Assembly: GCA_011634665.1 (NCBI GenBank)
Contig: WAEK01000003.1
Span: forward strand, 1,761,001 to 1,825,000
Direction: 5' to 3'
Length of the DNA: 64,000 nucleotides
From: Mortierella sp. BCC40632
Taxonomy: Eukaryota > Mortierellomycota > Mortierellomycetes > Mortierellales > Mortierellaceae
Part shown: positions 60,196 through 64,000 of the stretch, in pieces
How the letters are laid out: each line of letters begins with the position of its first letter
Numbering within the stretch: position 1 is the first letter of the stretch
The notes under the pieces: generated by a model
What the model saw: the letters and a program-made list of their open reading frames with translations, nothing else
The model's database searches: none
Told to the model about the DNA's origin: nothing
Position numbers and translations under genes: made by a program

Positions 60196-62268
60196 CTAGT
60201 TACCATGGCGATCCGAGCTAATGCTCGTACGTTGATAACTCTTGCGACGCGCTGTAGTATACTCAATTCCAGAGGCATTTGCCGCTCCACTCTCAGGAAC
60301 TGTATCGCTCAGGAACTGATCCTGAGTCACCATAGGTGGAGGAGAGGGAGTGGCCGAGCTCTGCATTTTGTCCGATGCCTTTTCATCCTCGAGCATGGTG
60401 TCTTCACCCTGACCATGCTCTGCCTTCTCCATTGGATCCTGTCGACCTGTAATCTTCCGGATCAACCGGACCAACCACGGTGGCAAAACACCCTCACCCT
60501 GAGGTCCCATCCTGAACGACATGCCTGGGTCCTTCTCATCCTTGTTGGGAGGAACCCATCGTCCTCGTGACAATTTTTCGATAATATAGACCGTGCCGTT
60601 GATGACCACAGCAGCCAAGAGACCTCCCAAGAGACCATAGGCAATGTTGTAGGTGAGAGGCATCATGGTCAAGGTCAAGAAGGCTGGGATGGCGTCGCCA
60701 ATGTAGTTAAAGTTGATCTCGGTCACCGACTTGGTCATCAACGAACCCACAAAGATCAGAGCAGGTCCCGTAGCCCAGGGTGGGATGGCCGAAAAGATGG
60801 GCGAGAAAAAGAGCGAGACAAAGAAGCAGAAACCAGTGGTCACGGCAGTCAAACCCGTTCGACCTCCCTCCGTGATACCGGCACCCGATTCGACAAAGGC
60901 CGTGACATCGGATGTACCAAAGACAGCGCCAAGAGAGACACAGAGTGCGTCCGTGATAAAAGCTGGGGTCGAGCCCTCAAAATCACCTGTCTTGGGATCC
61001 ATAAAGCCTGCAAACTGGGCCATCGAGAACATGGTACCGGTCGTGTCCAGAATGTCGACATACAAAAAGGTGATCAAGGTCAACCAAAACTCGCCCGTGT
61101 TCAACTGGAAATCCATGACGGCCAGCGTCTTTTGGATGGTGTGAAAGCTGACGACTTGTTTGAAATAATCGAAGCGAGCATTGCCGATTGCGTCGTAGGG
61201 GAAATAGGTGACAGGCGTACCACGGAACCAGGAGACGATGGCGACAAAGAGAATACCGATCAGGATACCACCCTTGACCTTGAACAGAAGCAAAATCGAG
61301 ATCAGGAACAAGCCCAGAACACCCATCCAGGTTGTGGGTGATTCCATCCGATGAGAGGTACAAACGCCCGAGGCGTCGAGATATTCGGGTGCACAGGCGC
61401 CCAAGCTAACCAAAGTTGCGGGGTCAGCGCGAATGAGACCGATACCAGCTGAGGACTGCATGCCGATGAAACAGAGATAGAGTCCAATACCGACGCCTGT
61501 TGCGACCTTGATGTTCCTGGGGATGCATCGAGCGAGCCATTGACGGAGTCCCAAGATCGAGAGGACCAAGAATACGAGACCTTCGATAAAGACGGCGGCG
61601 AGTGCTGTCTGGTAGCTGATCTTGCCGCTTCCAAACTTGCCAACAACAGTGTAGGTGAAGTAAGCGTTGATGCCCATTCTATAGGAGAGGAAAGGGGATG
61701 AGAAGGGGAAAGAAAAAGAAAAAGAGTCGTGTAAGGAACAACGACAGTCATTCAAGTCCTGTAGGAACTATCGATCGATCGAAAGTTTTTTTTTTGCTTA
61801 CCCTGGAGCCATGCCCAAAGGCAGGTTCGAAAAGATACCGATGGCGGTCGAGGCAATGGCGGCCATAGCAGCCGTGGCAACGATCAAATCCTTTCTGATG
61901 ACATCAACACAGGTCATGTACTCGTGGTTGCTAGCACAGTAGGCAATCCGGCCCATGCCACTCGCAGGAGGAGGGCCACCACCAGCTGCAATGCCGATCA
62001 TGCCCTGTGGGGAAGCAGCAGCACCTCCCTTGGCAGGATCCAGAGGGTCAAAGTCACAAACGCAGGTTCCGCCCGTGTCCGAGATGATGAGTGAGTTGAC
62101 CGAGATGATGTAGGCCATAGTGACAAAGGTGGCAAATCCAGCGCGGAGCTCTGTTGAGAACTTTGTGTTGGCACGCGCGCGAGGGTGGGACGAACCCTCG
62201 AGCATGAACCACCGGCCGATGGGAGAGCGGGCCACGGCCGTGTTGAGTCTGGAGACTAGTCCAGTCAT
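60196..62268 (-). CDS. AzgA-like purine (hypoxanthine/adenine/guanine) permease
   Basis: Two exons, 62268-61802 and 61678-60196, join across a 123-nt intron (CCAGG|gtaagc ... ctatag|A) in frame to 649 residues. N-terminal VARSPIGRWFMLEGSSHP, then TELRAGFATFVTMAYIISVN and SDTGGTCVCDF, are typical of fungal AzgA. The core holds about 12-14 hydrophobic segments, with NLPLGMAPGMGINAYFTYTV at the junction and ITEGGRTGLTAVTTG in the substrate region. The hydrophilic C-terminus is Pro/Ser-rich and cytosolic by expectation. AzgA proteins are plasma-membrane proton symporters for adenine, guanine and hypoxanthine; specificity here is inferred from the family. The start is the ATG before TGLVSRLNTA; the frame is open further upstream but only as CT-rich leader. 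It is convergent with the protease gene, 140 bp apart. Confidence 0.93.
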
Positions 62269-64000
62269 GACGAGTCCAGAAGAGGTAGGGGGTGGCGGAT
62301 GATAACCCTTGAGAGCGAGGGAGAAAGAAAGAGGAGGAAGAGAAGAAGAAGAGAAAGGGGAAAAAAAGAGAGAGAGGCCAAGAGAAAAAAAAAAAGAGAG
62401 AGAGAGAGAAAAGAGAAAAATGACCAACAAGAAGATAAGCTTTTAAGAAAGAAAGAAAAAAAAAAAAAAAGGGCGCAGCGCGGTGTTTCTTTCTGTTGTT
62501 GTCTCACCAACAGAGTCACGCCCGGGGGAGGAGGAGGAGTCCGGCGCGTTTCAGTCGCCGATCCGGAACCGAAATCAACCTCTCTCTTTCCCTCTCCCTT
62601 CTCTCTTTCTCTGAGTCTAAGAACGTTTAGGGTATGCCCCAGTAGGTGTGCCCTGGTGGGTGTAGCCGGAGGATGAAAAAAAAAAAAAAAAAATCAAAAC
62701 CATCAAAAATCAAAACCATCAAAGGACAAACAGGCAAGCCGAGTCGTTCCTTGTCTGGACCTTTTCTCTTTCTCTCTCTTTTCTTCATCTTCCAGCTTGC
62801 TCTTTACCCCCGCAAGACAATTGCTTACCCCTCCTCCTTGGCCTGGCTCCCCCAGACCTAACTGCCCCTTGGAAAGTGAGATTGGTCGCAGAACACAAGG
62901 TTGCATGGAATGAGAGAGATCCAACCCAACTTTGCAGCAAAAACAAGGCGCAAGCTCAGAGCCCTTTCTCTCTCTCCCTCTTTCTCTCTCTCTCTCTTTT
63001 TCCCTTAGGCTTTTTCGTCGGTAAGCTTTTCTCCTTTCCTTCCCTCGTGTTAAGTTGGCTAGGCTAGAAGCTCCTTTCAACAACAACAAAAAAAAAAGTT
63101 GGCATGGTTTTCTTTGTTGCCATGTGTCAAAAAAGATCAGAAAACAATGATGACTCGATCAACCTAACTTGCCCTTCTATGCCTTTTTGGTCCGACCTAA
63201 AAAAAAAAAAAAAAAAAAAAAAAGGAAAAGCCAAGATCGATATCCAGGAGGAACCCTAATCTCGACAGTAGTATTCAAACTCACCAAATCGGAGTCCTCG
63301 TGGAATGCGGCACCACACCACTACCACTTCCTCCACTTCAATCACGTCTCATTCCGAAGAGTAGTCGTCCAACACGCGCGGGGCCTACTCAATGACTCTT
63401 ATTGCGGGGAAGCTATTTTTTTTTTTTTTTTCCTTCATTTTTTTTTCTTGCCCTGACTTTTTTAACACAGTTGTAGCAGGATTCTATTTTCATTTGGATA
63501 CCCAAGAGGTGCCTGAGCCGGGGCTGAGCAGGCACACAACAGTCGTCTCATCTTTGCTGAATTAGGCGACTTGTCTCCGCCTTTTTTTTTTTTTTTTTTT
63601 TTTCCTCCGCAAACTACTTGACGAACGAACATGTACTGGATCCGATGTACGCGCTCGCGCATTTTTTTTCCCATTCCTAGGCTGTGGCGTAGATGGATCA
63701 TTCTTCTTTTCTCTTCTTCCACCACGTTCCCCTTTTTTTTCCTTTCCTCCTCCTCCCTCTTCCCCTTCCCCTTTGACTTGATTGTTGATCCTGGCACGTC
63801 CAATCACAGGCCCTTTTCGCATATGGGTCTTGGTCAATCAAACAAAAGGTTGGTTCCTTTTCTCCTTTGGCCGGCACTGCATTGATCGATACTGCTCTCT
63901 AGTTCCTATGTGAGAGAGCGAGAGAGAGAGAGAGAGAGTATTTTCTCGCTATACTATATACTCCTCTGACTCTAGGAGTGGTCATGGAAAGGCGATGGTG
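62269..64000. other. Upstream region of the purine permease, no gene seen
   Basis: Just before the permease ATG lies a polypyrimidine leader on its sense strand (62300-62430) and an A run at 62457-62470. Further out are A or T runs at 62677-62693, 63199-63224, 63416-63430 and 63581-63603 and a GA run at 63917-63938. No family-like open frame, tRNA or repeat element was recognised up to the window edge. Confidence 0.5.

Overview
The window is nuclear DNA from a filamentous fungus, most likely an early-diverging Mucoromycota/Mortierellomycota-type lineage. The fungal call rests on a DASH-complex Duo1 homologue, an AzgA-type purine permease and short GT-AG introns of roughly 70-200 nt (a few longer). 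The lineage is an inference from very Ser/Gln-rich proteins, dense (GA)n/(CT)n tracts and long A or T runs in introns and spacers, and a CHD7/Kismet-type remodeller. No rRNA, convincing tRNA, CRISPR array, plasmid, phage or intact transposon was found. Exon coordinates below were worked out by hand from splice sites, frame and family conservation. Seven of the eight multi-exon models join into a continuous frame; the aspartic protease does not. The 5' end of RPC82 is unresolved.

Layout, left to right. A 5'-truncated Ser/Thr-rich protein (1-1269, +) lies tail-to-tail with an F-box protein (1736-3796, -). A TMCO4/Mil1-like DUF726 hydrolase follows (4592-9051, -). A 7.2-kb gene-poor tract leads to an arrestin-like protein (16252-18631, -) and, after another 3.4-kb spacer, to RNA polymerase III subunit RPC82/POLR3C (22048-24240, -). 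RPC82 is divergent from CK2 catalytic alpha subunit (25357-28035, +). A 4.4-kb spacer precedes an unrecognised 1516-residue coiled-coil protein (32424-37957, +). Then come a 2604-residue CHD remodeller of the CHD6-9/Kismet type (40814-49693, +) and Duo1 (50011-51798, +).

The most unusual locus is the intronless gene at 52453-56742. It encodes one 1429-residue protein with a DUSP23-like cysteine phosphatase, a PNKP-like P-loop kinase and an Rnl2-type RNA ligase domain, a plausible single-chain RNA end-healing and sealing enzyme. Its 3' end was tandemly duplicated together with the start of the downstream gene, and the two copies decayed reciprocally. Downstream of the intact ligase lies a dead fragment of the aspartic-protease propeptide exon (56851-57054). 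Upstream of the aspartic-protease gene lies a dead fragment of the ligase 3' end (57513-58012). The aspartic-protease homologue (58345-60055, +) has lost its first catalytic Asp and cannot be joined cleanly between propeptide and protease exons. An AzgA-like purine permease (60196-62268, -) converges on it, and the last 1.7 kb is non-coding as far as can be seen.

The genes do not form an operon-like pathway. Themes that recur are chromatin, transcription and division (CHD, RPC82, CK2, Duo1), RNA repair, and membrane traffic or transport (Mil1-like, arrestin, AzgA).
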